Shown: piece after piece, positions 41,901 through 50,955 of the stretch
Layout: each line of letters begins with the position of its first letter
Position numbering within the stretch: position 1 is the first letter of the stretch
Assembly: GCA_902801325.1 (NCBI GenBank)
Contig: CADCHQ010000011.1
Span: forward strand, 62,001-126,000
Length of the DNA: 64,000 nucleotides
Reading direction: 5' to 3'
From: an uncultured Bacteroidales bacterium
Lineage (GTDB): Bacteria; Bacteroidota; Bacteroidia; Bacteroidales; Bacteroidaceae
The notes under the pieces: generated by a model
Told to the model about the DNA's origin: nothing
Database searches by the model: none
Seen by the model: only the letters and a program-made list of their open reading frames with translations
Translations under genes and position numbers: made by a program

Positions 41901-42288
41901 CCTTCTGAATCTCATCAGCACCTACAACGCTGGCCGAACCAGTAAAGGCAGCACGCTTCTGGGTACCATAGGCGATGACCATCACTTCGTCAAGAGAGTG
42001 TTCGTCAACGGCCATTTCTACCTTGATAACTGGCCTTACACGTACCAATTGCTTAATCATACCCTGGCATGAAACCTCCAGACGCTTAACGTCAGAAGGA
42101 ACCGTCAGAGCAAACTGACCATCTGCATTAGTCACGACACCAGTTCTGGTGCCCTCGAGCAATACAGAGGCTCCGGGGATAGGCTCACCGTCCTCAGCGC
42201 TAATAACGGTACCCGTTACACGCGTTTGGGCGAAAGCTAGACTTGCCATCATGAAGCAAGCCAAGAAAAGCGCAATTCTCTTTCTCAT
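38977..42288 (-). CDS. SusC/RagA family TonB-linked outer-membrane protein
   Basis: This 1103-residue receptor has a signal peptide (MRKRIALFLACFMMASLAFAQ), an N-terminal carboxypeptidase D-like regulatory domain (VTGTVISAEDGEPIPGASVLLEGT), a TonB plug (about 105-235; DEVMVIAYGTQKRAAFTGS, IRIRGYNSLQGGMDPLIVVDG, SALYGARGGNGVIMVTTK) and a 22-strand barrel ending PIRTVSFGLNVTF. There is no STN domain, so it is not of the trans-envelope signalling type. It imports glycans or peptides together with the SusD partner; no glycoside hydrolase is nearby. A TACCTTTG -7 box lies at 42401-42408. Confidence 0.96.
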   Translation of the reverse strand: MRKRIALFLACFMMASLAFAQTRVTGTVISAEDGEPIPGASVLLEGTRTGVVTNADGQFALTVPSDVKRLEVSCQGMIKQLVRVRPVIKVEMAVDEHSLDEVMVIAYGTQKRAAFTGSASVVGADEIQKVQTTNFADAIKGKATGVQISSPSGQPGTTPTIRIRGYNSLQGGMDPLIVVDGVPYDGSLNDINPVDIESVTVQKDAASSALYGARGGNGVIMVTTKSAKKGKDATITFDAKWGVNTKGDVDYEMITSPAGYYETYYKKLYNYATAAQTGGIGSGLGYDPTRAWQWVNQNMIPDTDMGLRYNVYNVPEGQYLIGQNGKLNPGATLGNVVTGADGNQYLLVPDNWQDEIYHNSLRQEYTVSASGASDRGTFYASANYLDHNGITYNSGYERFSGRLKADYQVKKWLKIGANMTYNHFNRDRLDNEGIYGSVGNIFSLRNIAPIYPMFYRDATGKILYNNVANVLGYDYGETTYVGLVRPYMNGANPISDLLVDTYNNEGNSFNGVATADFYLPYGFTFTSTNATYLYESRLTQVTNPYFGQYKSSNGLVYKSHSRQWDYDFQQRLNWHKIYGQHDVEAMIAHDYYRQRSYGISGQRHNMLTQTNKELAGAVVLDDASSDFSEYNTESFMARVMYNYADKYFVYGSVMRQGSSAFHPDHRWGTFWSASAGWMISKENWFKAKWVDELKLKVSYGENGNDENMRYAYYYTNRYSIVNNNNKISLTPSSRKGNEELTWEKNGRLNAGIDFSLFGERLYGTLEYYNNRTKDMLASFPYPATLGYTSAIFNVGNMINHGVEIELHADLIRTKDFKWNVYANASYNYNKITKLAEERKTQEYDGYFGYSSGSRYYTEGKSMYTYFGKSYAGVYNEETYKLAGDEAYDPNKGGLAMYWKNRYKTDADGNVMKDDKGAKIVEEKYAVFNQSEADNFVGEDLASKVFGGFGTSFDFKGFDLSVDFQYALGGKVYDDEYQNLMNGSAGYGFHKDILNAWTPENSGSNIPRFQYGYSYGNSGCDRWLISANYLTLGNITFGYTIDKRILKTPHIQSIRIYGAADNVYTWSKRRGLDPRQYAASDPGSASGLMYSPIRTVSFGLNVTF

Positions 42289-42400
42289 AGAATACTCTTT
42301 TACTTTTTTAGTTAAACATTAGTTGAATTTCAATTTATTATCTCTTTTTACCTCTTTTCTTCATAGGCATTCCACTGCACATAAATATGCAATCATCATG

Positions 42401-42408
42401 CAAAGGTA
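42401..42408 (-). promoter_or_regulatory. -7 element of the SusC operon
   Basis: TACCTTTG on the minus strand, 113 bp upstream of the susC start; the -33 region (GTGA) does not match TTTG. Confidence 0.5.
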
Positions 42409-42597
42409 GTGTTTTTTTTTGATTTATTCACATTTCAAGGGGATAAATATTAAAAAAACATGAAAAATCTTTAAAAAAAGTTAGAAAGTGCAAGCAAACG
42501 GGGCACACTCCGTTACGTTTTGTGACTCCTCGCGCAAGTGCGCACATGCGTATTAATAAGGTATATATAGAGAAACGCCCGTCTGATTCTTAACGAA

Positions 42598-42631
42598 GAA
42601 GGCAGCATTCCGAGCTAGGAATGCCGCCTTC
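42598..42631 (-). terminator. Hairpin downstream of the M6 protease gene
   Basis: GAAGGC-a-GCATTCC pairs with GGAATGC-c-GCCTTC around a 6-base loop, 25 bp after the stop. The T run on the minus strand is poor, so termination may be partial. Confidence 0.7.
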
Positions 42632-42655
42632 ATATCAATTTGTAACTGAGATTTT

Positions 42656-45175
42656 CTAACGAACCAAGAACTTCTTACCGTCACGAACATAGATGCCCGG
42701 ACGCAGGTTTTGGCTATCCACTTGACGACCATCGAGCATATAGGTCTTACCGGTCTTCGTCATCGGAGTATCTGACTCAACCGACTGAATGGCATTGTTG
42801 AGGTCAACGAAGATCTCTTCGCTCCAAGGCGAATTGCCCTTAGCAGTAGTCACACGCACCTTATAATAATAGGATGCAGGCTCAAGGTCCTTAAAGTCAT
42901 AGTGTGTCTGTGTGGTCTCGTAGATGGTTGTGGTCTCCTTCTTAGCACGACGAGGCTGAGAAGTCGCCTGTTTGGGTGCTTTCCCATCAGGTGTATTCCA
43001 CACAAGTGCCTCAGGATCAATCTCAAAACGCTTCAGCGAAGGCTTACCCTCACGCCCAGGTGCAGAGCTGGAACTGGGGAAGTCGTCCCAACTGTACTGG
43101 CCATCAAAGACGCCCAGATAATTCATGTAAACACCAGCACCAGCAGCACAAATGCCGATGCGGAAGGGACCGTATGGCCAACTCTCCATAGACATGAGCC
43201 ACGAAGAACCAGCTTTATCAGAACCGACAATGGGAATTCCAGTCAGTTCGCCAGAAGCATACTGAGTGGTGTCCTCAGCCAACATAATACGCAGCTCAAG
43301 TGTACCTTCAGACTTGATGGAACCACTAAGGGGAGTTATCAAAATGGAAAGTGCCTCCTGAGAAGGAGCGTCAAGAACGGGTGTGACAAGACGACCGGGC
43401 TTAGAAGCCTTTCCGACACGCAGTCGATTGGGTGAAACAAAGAGGTTTTCTCCCTCCCATCCTTCACGATAGGTATATTCATCAAGCTCGGCACTGATAT
43501 CCGTCGAACCTGCGATTTCACTTTCGAACTTCTCGAACTTCTCACCCAGCATCAGGAAGCTCCAAGGATCTTCGCTGGCAATAACCTGACGAAGACTGAT
43601 AGCATACTTCTGTGCTCCCTCATAGGATGCCCAGTTTGCAGTAAAGCTATAGTCGTTGAGATTGACATTGGTGGCCTCACGAGCTACTGGTGGGTCAATG
43701 GCAATGCCGCCCATGAAGTTAAAGGTAATGAGTCCGTTTGTCTCATCAATATCGGTAATGGGCTTGCCCATCAGCTTCTCACCGGATGTGTTCGCATTGT
43801 AAAGCGATGCCTTAGGCGTGCTTTCATCGGTCAAGGCCGTCGTTTTATTATATCCGGGGAAGGGGTCGCCAGCCAAGCTACGAGATGAAGCCGCACGAGA
43901 ATTATCGGCAGGAATGATGGTCATGCGCTCGTGTCCACTTACATTATTAACGGTATTTCCCGTCCACGCCGAAGCGTTGTAGTCAACATGAATCACCAGC
44001 AATCCATGACCAAACTGTGCCTGGTCGAAGCCCTTCAGCTGGTGGTTGGCCAACAAATAGTATTCGTTCTTATTGGCATCGTTATAAATGACATAAGCCA
44101 CAGGCTGGTCCTCGATGGCAGGCATATCGGTAACCTGCTGGCTAGAATAAAGTTCTATAGGAGTAAGCCATCCTGCGAACCAACGTTCATAGGCCGTATA
44201 GGCACTGGGACAATGACCATTATCTTCGCCATTATAGCAACCATAGTCCATAAGGTCCCATACGTTCATACCAAAATTAGAACCCTCGTCACGTGTGTCG
44301 TAGAAGTCTGGCAAGCCGAGGCAATGACTGAACTCATGGCAAGAAGTACCTACGCCATCAATCTTGTTTCCAGTAGAGCCCATCAACTCACAAGATATTC
44401 CATAGGTGTCAATCTTCGGGCCATCCTGAGTTTGGTATTGGCTGCCACTGGCACGAACGGACCATTCATGCGGCCAAATAGTACCTTCTGCACCTTGTGC
44501 AGCACCATAACCGGCATAAATAATATAGACTTGGTCAACTACACCATTACTATCCCAGTCATACTTATTGAAGTCCACTTCACTATCCACCTGTTTGCAA
44601 ACGTTGTTCACCAAAGTGGCTACACGAGCATTGTCCGTGGAATAGTAATAAGCATTATGACCTGCAGCAACAGGACCTACGATGTCGAACTCCAAATCGA
44701 ACTGGCCATACGACTGCTCCAAGAAATAGTCATGAACCGAGCCATGAATGCCTTGCAAGTTAAAGCCAACCTTATTGAAGTAGTCGCTAAAGGTGGCCTT
44801 GTCATAGGTAAATGACACGTCATTGAACTCAACCAATATGACCAATCCCTTCTTCTGACCATGATAACCGCCCTCAGGTGCAGTACCAGCATGACGACGT
44901 GCGGCACGAACCTTGTTGCGTTCCTGTATGCGCTTGGCACGAAGCTGATTCAGAGAGTCGATATTGACATACCGGTATGCCTCTCCCACAAGTTGCAGTG
45001 CCTTACCATCGGCCGTTTTATAATAATTCACATGTTCATCGCCAGTCAATGTACCCTCAACTCGGCTTCCGTCATTCAATGTCAAGGTTTTCTTAATTCC
45101 GCGCTTGGCGGGAACAGCCATTGCAGCACCGGCTAACAGCGTGAAAACCATGAGTAAAAGTAATGATTTTTTCAT
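42656..45175 (-). CDS. Secreted M6 family metalloprotease with T9SS C-terminal domain
   Basis: The 839-residue product has a signal peptide (MKKSLLLLMVFTLLAGAAMAV), an M6/immune-inhibitor-A-like peptidase domain (about 100-430) with the zinc motif CHEFSHCLGLPDFYD (HExxH at ~278), then Ig-like and fibronectin-like segments (ASYYYKVRVTTAKGNSPWSEEI) and a C-terminal T9SS domain (KTYMLDGRQVDSQNLRPGIYVRDGKKFLVR split as DGRQV and GIYVRDGKKF). It probably acts at the cell surface or outside on proteins. It is transcribed from its own -7 box (TACCTTTG at 45217-45224), just upstream of the SusCD operon on the same strand; peptides released could feed that transporter. Confidence 0.92.
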   Translation of the reverse strand: MKKSLLLLMVFTLLAGAAMAVPAKRGIKKTLTLNDGSRVEGTLTGDEHVNYYKTADGKALQLVGEAYRYVNIDSLNQLRAKRIQERNKVRAARRHAGTAPEGGYHGQKKGLVILVEFNDVSFTYDKATFSDYFNKVGFNLQGIHGSVHDYFLEQSYGQFDLEFDIVGPVAAGHNAYYYSTDNARVATLVNNVCKQVDSEVDFNKYDWDSNGVVDQVYIIYAGYGAAQGAEGTIWPHEWSVRASGSQYQTQDGPKIDTYGISCELMGSTGNKIDGVGTSCHEFSHCLGLPDFYDTRDEGSNFGMNVWDLMDYGCYNGEDNGHCPSAYTAYERWFAGWLTPIELYSSQQVTDMPAIEDQPVAYVIYNDANKNEYYLLANHQLKGFDQAQFGHGLLVIHVDYNASAWTGNTVNNVSGHERMTIIPADNSRAASSRSLAGDPFPGYNKTTALTDESTPKASLYNANTSGEKLMGKPITDIDETNGLITFNFMGGIAIDPPVAREATNVNLNDYSFTANWASYEGAQKYAISLRQVIASEDPWSFLMLGEKFEKFESEIAGSTDISAELDEYTYREGWEGENLFVSPNRLRVGKASKPGRLVTPVLDAPSQEALSILITPLSGSIKSEGTLELRIMLAEDTTQYASGELTGIPIVGSDKAGSSWLMSMESWPYGPFRIGICAAGAGVYMNYLGVFDGQYSWDDFPSSSSAPGREGKPSLKRFEIDPEALVWNTPDGKAPKQATSQPRRAKKETTTIYETTQTHYDFKDLEPASYYYKVRVTTAKGNSPWSEEIFVDLNNAIQSVESDTPMTKTGKTYMLDGRQVDSQNLRPGIYVRDGKKFLVR

Positions 45176-45216
45176 CTTTTTATCTTATTTCTTTTCTTTT
45201 ATTGCAATTGAGCGCA

Positions 45217-45224
45217 CAAAGGTA
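45217..45224 (-). promoter_or_regulatory. -7 element of the M6 protease gene
   Basis: TACCTTTG on the minus strand, 42 bp upstream of the ATG; no clear TTTG at -33. Confidence 0.5.
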
Positions 45225-45280
45225 CGAAAAATAAACGAAATATTATCCTTTTGACTACATATTATAAAAATATTTAACAC

Positions 45281-45325
45281 AAAAAGGGATTCCGACGCGA
45301 ATAAAGCGTGTCGAAATCCCTTTAA
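45281..45325 (-). terminator. Terminator of the secA unit
   Basis: AAAGGGATTTCGACACGC pairs with GCGTCGGAATCCCTTT (one mismatch) and is followed by TTTTTGTG on the minus strand. Confidence 0.85.
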
Positions 45326-45343
45326 AGATACTACTATAATTGC

Positions 45344-45781
45344 TTACTTCAGCAAATCTGCCAAGAACTGGTCGAGCTCTTCATCGAGTCCTTCGAGAAG
45401 CGTGCTATTGAGGATGACGGTATCGTCGTCGACAAGATAAAGGTCGCGTAAGGTCTCTCCATCTTCATCCACCAATGTGAAGGAGAAGGGATGCATGACC
45501 GTCATCTTATCGATTGTGGATTCACGCATCTGTTCCAAGCACTGGCACAATTGCGAAGCTGCTTCCTCGTAGAAGTCATCGTCCTGGGCTTCTATCCATT
45601 GCTCCACCACAACGCGGGTGAGTTCTTCATCATTGTCATCGTAAGCAAGCAGTTCACCCGACGAAGGTTTTACTTGCAAGTGAATGTCGGTAAGGACAGC
45701 ATCTTGCCCGGCGCGAAAGTTCTCTGCCACCCTGCGGATGGCTCGTTCTATCTGCTGATAGGTTTGTGGTGTTGCAATCAT
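45344..45781 (-). CDS. Small acidic cytoplasmic protein of unknown function downstream of secA
   Basis: The 145-residue product has no signal peptide or membrane helix. It is strongly acidic, with DDDFYEEAASQLCQCLEQM in the middle and a C-terminal acidic helix (LLEGLDEELDQFLADLLK). I recognise no domain. It starts 17 bp after the secA stop and shares the terminator at 45281-45325, so it is likely co-transcribed with secA; a role in export is possible but not shown by the sequence. Confidence 0.75.
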   Translation of the reverse strand: MIATPQTYQQIERAIRRVAENFRAGQDAVLTDIHLQVKPSSGELLAYDDNDEELTRVVVEQWIEAQDDDFYEEAASQLCQCLEQMRESTIDKMTVMHPFSFTLVDEDGETLRDLYLVDDDTVILNSTLLEGLDEELDQFLADLLK

Positions 45782-45798
45782 AGTATAATTTTACAATT

Positions 45799-48700
45799 TT
45801 ACAGGTTCTTTCCGTGGCAATTCTTGAACTTCTTTCCACTACCGCAAGGACATGGGTCATTACGGCCAGGAAGCTTTTCGGCAGTGATGGGCTGAACAGG
45901 ACCTTGCTGTTCGCGAGTATCACGACCGGCAGCAGCACGCTGTGCAGGATCGGTCAGGTCTTGACGGCTTTCCGTATACTGCTGACGCTGACGAGGTTGC
46001 TGGTTAGCTGCAGGCGCTTGTGCCATTTGCAAATCGACATCGGGCACCTGACCACGCATGAGAATGCCAATGGTCTTGTTATTAATGCGATTAACCATAT
46101 CGTCGAACAGCTTTACACTCTCGAGTTTGAATATCAGGAGGGGGTCTTTCTGTTCATACGAAGCATTCTGTACGGAATGTTTCAGTTCATCGAGCAAGCG
46201 CAGGTTTTCCTTCCAAGCCTCATCGATGGTGTGAAGCAGGATAGCCTTCTCAAATGCCTTCACCAAAGCCTGAGACTGGGTCTCGTAAGCTTCCTTCAGT
46301 CCGACAGCAATCTGATAGACATGACGCCCATCGAGGACAGGCACACGGATTTGCTCGTACATTTGTCCCTGCGGACCTTCATAAACGCGCTTGATAACCT
46401 TATGTGCATTGCTGGCCATCAAATTGGTCTTTTCCTTGAAGCGGTCCATCACCTTCTGATAAACCTCCTCTGCAATATCGTCAAGCTTGCTTCCTTCCAA
46501 ACGGTCCTGAGGAACGGGGAAGTCCATAGCAAAGATTTCGAGGAAGCGCTCACGACAACCTGCAAAGTCATTATTTTCAAGGATGTTGCAAACGCGGTCC
46601 CATATCATATCGGCTATGTCCATACCGATACGCTCTCCCATCAAGGCGTGACGACGCTTCTCGTAGATGACAGTACGCTGTTTGTTCATCACATCATCGT
46701 ACTCCAGCAAACGCTTACGGACGCCGAAATGGTTCTCTTCAACTTTCTTTTGTGCGCGCTCGATGCTCTTCGAAATCATAGGATGTTCTATCATCTCACC
46801 ATCCTCAAAGCCCAAGCGGTCCATAACCTTGGCAATACGCTCGGAGGCAAACAGACGCATTAGTTTATCTTCCAGCGAAACATAGAAGACAGAACTACCT
46901 GGGTCTCCCTGACGTCCTGAACGACCACGCAACTGACGGTCAACACGACGACTCTCGTGACGTTCCGTACCGATAATGGCCAGACCACCAGCCTGACGAA
47001 CGGGTTCGCTCAACTTGATATCGGTACCACGACCAGCCATATTGGTGGCAATGGTAACGGCACCCAACATACGCTCTTCTGTCTTCACGAGACCAGCAGC
47101 ATCGCGAGGTTCACGTTTCTCTTTCTTGGCAGCTTCTTCCTCGAGGCGTGTCTGGTAGTTGACAGCTGCACTCTTCTCACAGAAGCCACGACCATCCGTT
47201 GCTATATAAGCATTACCCGGTGCGCTCTGACCTGCCAGTGCCACGATGTCGGCCTCCTTCTGGTGGAGTTTGGCATTCAACACTTGATGAGGTATCTTGC
47301 GCATCTGCAACATCTTCGACAACATTTCACTGATTTCCACGCTCGTAGTACCTACCAGTGTGGGACGTCCGCTGGTACGCATCTGCTCAACCTCCTGAAT
47401 GACAGCCTTGTATTTCTCACGCTGTGTCTTGTACACGCGGTCGTCCATATCATCACGAGCAATGGGACGGTTAGTAGGAATCTCCACTACATCCAGTTTG
47501 TAGATGTCCCAGAACTCACCAGCTTCAGTGATGGCGGTACCGGTCATACCAGCCAGCTTGTGATACATGCGGAAGTAGTTCTGCAAAGTAATGGTGGCAA
47601 AGGTCTGCGTGGCAGCTTGAATCTGTACGTGCTCCTTGGCTTCGACAGCCTGGTGCAAGCCATCGCTCCAACGACGACCTTCCATGATACGACCCGTCTG
47701 TTCATCGACAATCTTCACCTCACCATCGATGATAACGTACTCTTCGTTAAGATTGAACATAGCGTATGCCTTCAGCAGCTGCTGAATGGTGTGCATGCGT
47801 TCACTCTTGATGGCATAGTCGGTATACAATTGGTCTTTCTTTTCAATGCGTTCTTCCTCAGGCAGGTTATCGAGTTCTGCCATCTGCATGGCCAAGTCGG
47901 GCAGGACGAAGAGGTCCTTATCATTGACTTGCTCGGCCAGCCAAGCATGACCCTTATCGGTAAGGTCGGCACTGTTCTGCTTCTCATCGACCACGAAGTA
48001 CAAAGGTTCCACACACTCAGGCATGCGCTTATTGTTGTTCTCCATGTAGATTTCCTCCGTGGCCAGCATACCAGACTTGATACCCGGTTCAGAGAGGAAC
48101 TTGATGAGGGGCTTATTCTTGGGCAGAGCCTTATGGCTTCGATACAGAGCAAGGAAACCTTGTGCCAGCACATCCTTGTCACCCGTCTCCTGACCTTTGG
48201 CAATCAGATTCTTCGCCTCGGCCAAGAACTGGGTAGCCAACTGGCGCTGTACGTTGACAAGTCGCTCTACGAGAGGTTGGTACTGCTCGAACTGCTGGTC
48301 TTCGCCCTTAGGCACGGGACCAGAAATAATCAGAGGAGTACGGGCATCATCGATCAACACGGAGTCGACCTCATCGACGATGGCATAGTTGTGAGAACGC
48401 TGCACGAGGTCGGCGGGGTCGGTAGCCATGTTGTCACGAAGGTAGTCGAAACCAAACTCGTTGTTCGTACCAAAGGTGATGTCTGCCATATAAGCCTTGC
48501 GACGAGCCTCGCTATTGGGCTGATGCTTATCGATACAGTCTACGCTGAGTCCGTGGAACATATAGAGCGGTCCCATCCACTCCGAGTCACGCTTGGCCAG
48601 ATAGTCGTTGACTGTCACCACATGCACACCATTACCTGTCAGCGCATTGAGGAACACAGGCAAGGTAGCCACGAGGGTCTTACCTTCACCCGTTGCCATT

Positions 48701-49266
48701 TCCGCAATCTTACCTTGATGCAGAACGGTACCACCAAAGAGCTGCACGTCGTAGTGTATCATGTTCCACTCCGTCTCGTTACCGCCTGCAACCCAGTGGT
48801 TGTGGTAGATGGCCTTGTCGCCTTCGATATCCACGAAATCGTGGCGGGCAGCCAATTCACGGTCGAAGTCGGTAGCAGTGACCTCGATGTTCTCGTTATT
48901 CGTAAAGCGCTCGGCTGTACTCTTCATGATGGCGAAGGCGATGGGGCGCACCTCTTCGAGGGCCTTCTCAAACACCTCCAGTACCTCTTTCTCCAATTTG
49001 TCGATTTGTGCAAAGATGGGCGCACGGTCTTGAATCTCCGTTTCCTCAATCTTTGCCTTCAGGTCGGCAATCTGTTGGCGCAAGTCCGCAGGAGCACTCT
49101 GCACTTGTTGCTTAATCTCCAGTGAACGAGCGCGCAACTCATCATTCGACAATGCCTGTATTTCAGGGTAAATGGCCTTTACCTGATCCACCAATGGCTG
49201 TATGGCCTTCATATCGCGTTGGGCCTTATTGCCGAATATACTGCTTAGAAAATCTATAAATTTCAT
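45799..49266 (-). CDS. secA: Preprotein translocase ATPase SecA
   Basis: This 1155-residue protein is the Sec motor. It has the DEAD-type nucleotide-binding domain 1 with Walker [14 protein letters not shown] (~188-200) and Walker [21 protein letters not shown], the preprotein cross-linking domain, NBD2 ([37 protein letters not shown] split by IIG), the helical scaffold and wing, and a C-terminal zinc finger [13 protein letters not shown] that binds SecB or lipids. It is longer than E. coli SecA (901) because of insertions common in Bacteroidetes. A gene of unknown function follows and a PafA-like gene precedes. Confidence 0.97.
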   Translation of the reverse strand: MKFIDFLSSIFGNKAQRDMKAIQPLVDQVKAIYPEIQALSNDELRARSLEIKQQVQSAPADLRQQIADLKAKIEETEIQDRAPIFAQIDKLEKEVLEVFEKALEEVRPIAFAIMKSTAERFTNNENIEVTATDFDRELAARHDFVDIEGDKAIYHNHWVAGGNETEWNMIHYDVQLFGGTVLHQGKIAEMATGEGKTLVATLPVFLNALTGNGVHVVTVNDYLAKRDSEWMGPLYMFHGLSVDCIDKHQPNSEARRKAYMADITFGTNNEFGFDYLRDNMATDPADLVQRSHNYAIVDEVDSVLIDDARTPLIISGPVPKGEDQQFEQYQPLVERLVNVQRQLATQFLAEAKNLIAKGQETGDKDVLAQGFLALYRSHKALPKNKPLIKFLSEPGIKSGMLATEEIYMENNNKRMPECVEPLYFVVDEKQNSADLTDKGHAWLAEQVNDKDLFVLPDLAMQMAELDNLPEEERIEKKDQLYTDYAIKSERMHTIQQLLKAYAMFNLNEEYVIIDGEVKIVDEQTGRIMEGRRWSDGLHQAVEAKEHVQIQAATQTFATITLQNYFRMYHKLAGMTGTAITEAGEFWDIYKLDVVEIPTNRPIARDDMDDRVYKTQREKYKAVIQEVEQMRTSGRPTLVGTTSVEISEMLSKMLQMRKIPHQVLNAKLHQKEADIVALAGQSAPGNAYIATDGRGFCEKSAAVNYQTRLEEEAAKKEKREPRDAAGLVKTEERMLGAVTIATNMAGRGTDIKLSEPVRQAGGLAIIGTERHESRRVDRQLRGRSGRQGDPGSSVFYVSLEDKLMRLFASERIAKVMDRLGFEDGEMIEHPMISKSIERAQKKVEENHFGVRKRLLEYDDVMNKQRTVIYEKRRHALMGERIGMDIADMIWDRVCNILENNDFAGCRERFLEIFAMDFPVPQDRLEGSKLDDIAEEVYQKVMDRFKEKTNLMASNAHKVIKRVYEGPQGQMYEQIRVPVLDGRHVYQIAVGLKEAYETQSQALVKAFEKAILLHTIDEAWKENLRLLDELKHSVQNASYEQKDPLLIFKLESVKLFDDMVNRINNKTIGILMRGQVPDVDLQMAQAPAANQQPRQRQQYTESRQDLTDPAQRAAAGRDTREQQGPVQPITAEKLPGRNDPCPCGSGKKFKNCHGKNL

Positions 49267-49317
49267 CTATTTAATTTACAATTTAACGATTTACAATTTA
49301 CAATTTATGTACTATTT

Positions 49318-49395
49318 AATTCAATGTTCAATGCTCAATGGTCAATGTTCAATGTTCAATGCTCAATGGTCAATGTTCAATGGTCAATGTTCAAT
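49318..49395. repeat. Short-period tandem repeat TCAATGNN
   Basis: About ten copies of TCAATG followed by TT, CT or GG occur in a row; the stop codon of the upstream pseudo-phosphatase gene lies within them. The same motif recurs at 63411-63440. Confidence 0.8.
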
Positions 49396-50940
49396 ATTAA
49401 GCATCGATTCTACAGAGCAGGCGTTTGGAGCACGGATGCGCAAGCAACGGGCCAATGTCGGTGCAATATGGTCAACCGTTACAGGCGATTCCACCACCTC
49501 AGCTTTTATGGTCAAGCCATAAAGATAGAGCGGGAATCCCATGTAGGTTTCGCGTTGCTGATGGCGTTCGCCCGTCTGTTCGTTGACAAGCGTCCATCCA
49601 GGCGCAACCTGCACCATGACATCACCCGAGCACTTGGGATTATACGCATTGCGCAGAGCCTTAATGCCGGGAATCCATGCACCCTGAGCCAAGCGTTGCG
49701 AGGTATAGACATCGCGAACGCCTTCCAGTTGTATCAGGAAATCGGCACTGCGCTCGAGCAATTCGCTCAGGTTGATATTTCGTTTTTCAATGTTCTTGAG
49801 GTCGAAGTAGATTTGATTACCCATCGTTGCCTCTACGTACTGAGCCTGTCCGTAGACGGCTGACAGATACATGTTGAGCAACAGTTGTGCACGGGTTATA
49901 TTGAACTCACCCGATGGGATGCGGTATTGCGCCAGATTGTCGTCGGCCTGTTCGGCATCGCTGTAGCCAGTGCTGGTGACTACAAAGAGTACGCGATCAC
50001 GCCCTACCCTTTCCTCCACCATATCGATGAGGCGTCCCAGCTGGTCGTCGAGGCGCACATAGGTGTCTTGCAGTTCCATGGGGCACTCCACCACCGTCTT
50101 ATGGTCGAAGTTGCCCGCATAAAGCCCGATATTGAGGATGTCGGTAACAGCATCCTTACCTAGCATCGTATTTTGGAGGCAATGAGCCACGAAATCATTG
50201 ATTTCCTCATTCACCAGTGCGCTCGCCTTGAACTGACGGAAGCGCCGGTTGCCCTTGAATACGTGCTTGAAAGGTGGTTTAGTGCCTCCGGAGACAAAAT
50301 AGTTAAACTCTCCTACAAAGTCGTTCGTGGGTTCCCACACCCAGTCGCCAATGCGCTGGGAAGCATGGTTACTACTGTTGAAATAGGAGAGCCAAGATGG
50401 TGTGCGGTAATAGTCCGACGTGGTCCACCGCCCTGTCTCGTCGTCCATCCAGAACGCGCCGTCAGCCGCATGTCCGGCGGCCAGTACGGCAGCATCGCTG
50501 TTTGGAGCAATGCTATAAACAAGTCCCTTGCCCTCTGTGGCCACCTTCAACTCATCGGTCAGCGTGCTTACAAGCAAGCGGTCGGGCTGTCCCTTGCCAA
50601 CGCAATGGGTGGGCTGCAAGGTCGAACGGTCGAGCCATCGCTCGGCCACAATACCGTTTTCATACGGCGAAGCGCCACTCATGAGGCATGCCGTCGCCGA
50701 TGCTCGGTCGGGCGAAGCAAAGGGATATTGTGCTTGGGGGTAGGTGCGTCCTTCAGAAAGCAACCTGCGGAAACCGCGATTGCCGTACAACGGAGAGAAC
50801 GCATCGAGATAGTCGCTACGCAACTGATCGACAACCACATTCACCACCAAACGAGGGACGTCGGGCGCAGTCTGAGCCTCGACACCCATCAGTGCCATCA
50901 GCATGGCAAGGGAGGTGAGTATGCGATTACTATTTACCAT
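49384..50940 (-). CDS. Alkaline-phosphatase-fold protein (PafA-like) lacking catalytic residues
   Basis: The 518-residue product has a signal peptide (MVNSNRILTSLAMLMALMGVEAQ) and aligns with PafA-type phosphatases from LVVNVVVDQLRSDYLDAF to NGIVAERWLD. Key residues are lost: the nucleophile segment (T-GPGHAS in PafA) reads ASPDRAS, the DxxxH metal segment before the ELQDTYVRLDDQLG helix is absent, and the metal-binding T-DHG reads TSTGY. It is therefore probably not an active phosphatase of this type; a structural or binding role is possible. It lies between the DUF4105 gene and secA on the same strand. The stop codon falls in a TCAATG repeat. Confidence 0.82.
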   Translation of the reverse strand: MVNSNRILTSLAMLMALMGVEAQTAPDVPRLVVNVVVDQLRSDYLDAFSPLYGNRGFRRLLSEGRTYPQAQYPFASPDRASATACLMSGASPYENGIVAERWLDRSTLQPTHCVGKGQPDRLLVSTLTDELKVATEGKGLVYSIAPNSDAAVLAAGHAADGAFWMDDETGRWTTSDYYRTPSWLSYFNSSNHASQRIGDWVWEPTNDFVGEFNYFVSGGTKPPFKHVFKGNRRFRQFKASALVNEEINDFVAHCLQNTMLGKDAVTDILNIGLYAGNFDHKTVVECPMELQDTYVRLDDQLGRLIDMVEERVGRDRVLFVVTSTGYSDAEQADDNLAQYRIPSGEFNITRAQLLLNMYLSAVYGQAQYVEATMGNQIYFDLKNIEKRNINLSELLERSADFLIQLEGVRDVYTSQRLAQGAWIPGIKALRNAYNPKCSGDVMVQVAPGWTLVNEQTGERHQQRETYMGFPLYLYGLTIKAEVVESPVTVDHIAPTLARCLRIRAPNACSVESMLNIEH

Positions 50941-50955
50941 TTAACTATTAACAAT

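Noticed and set aside
46957..49125. 722-codon open frame on the plus strand
   Set aside because: Antisense to secA, low-complexity His/Leu/Thr composition, no start context; shadow of secA codon bias.
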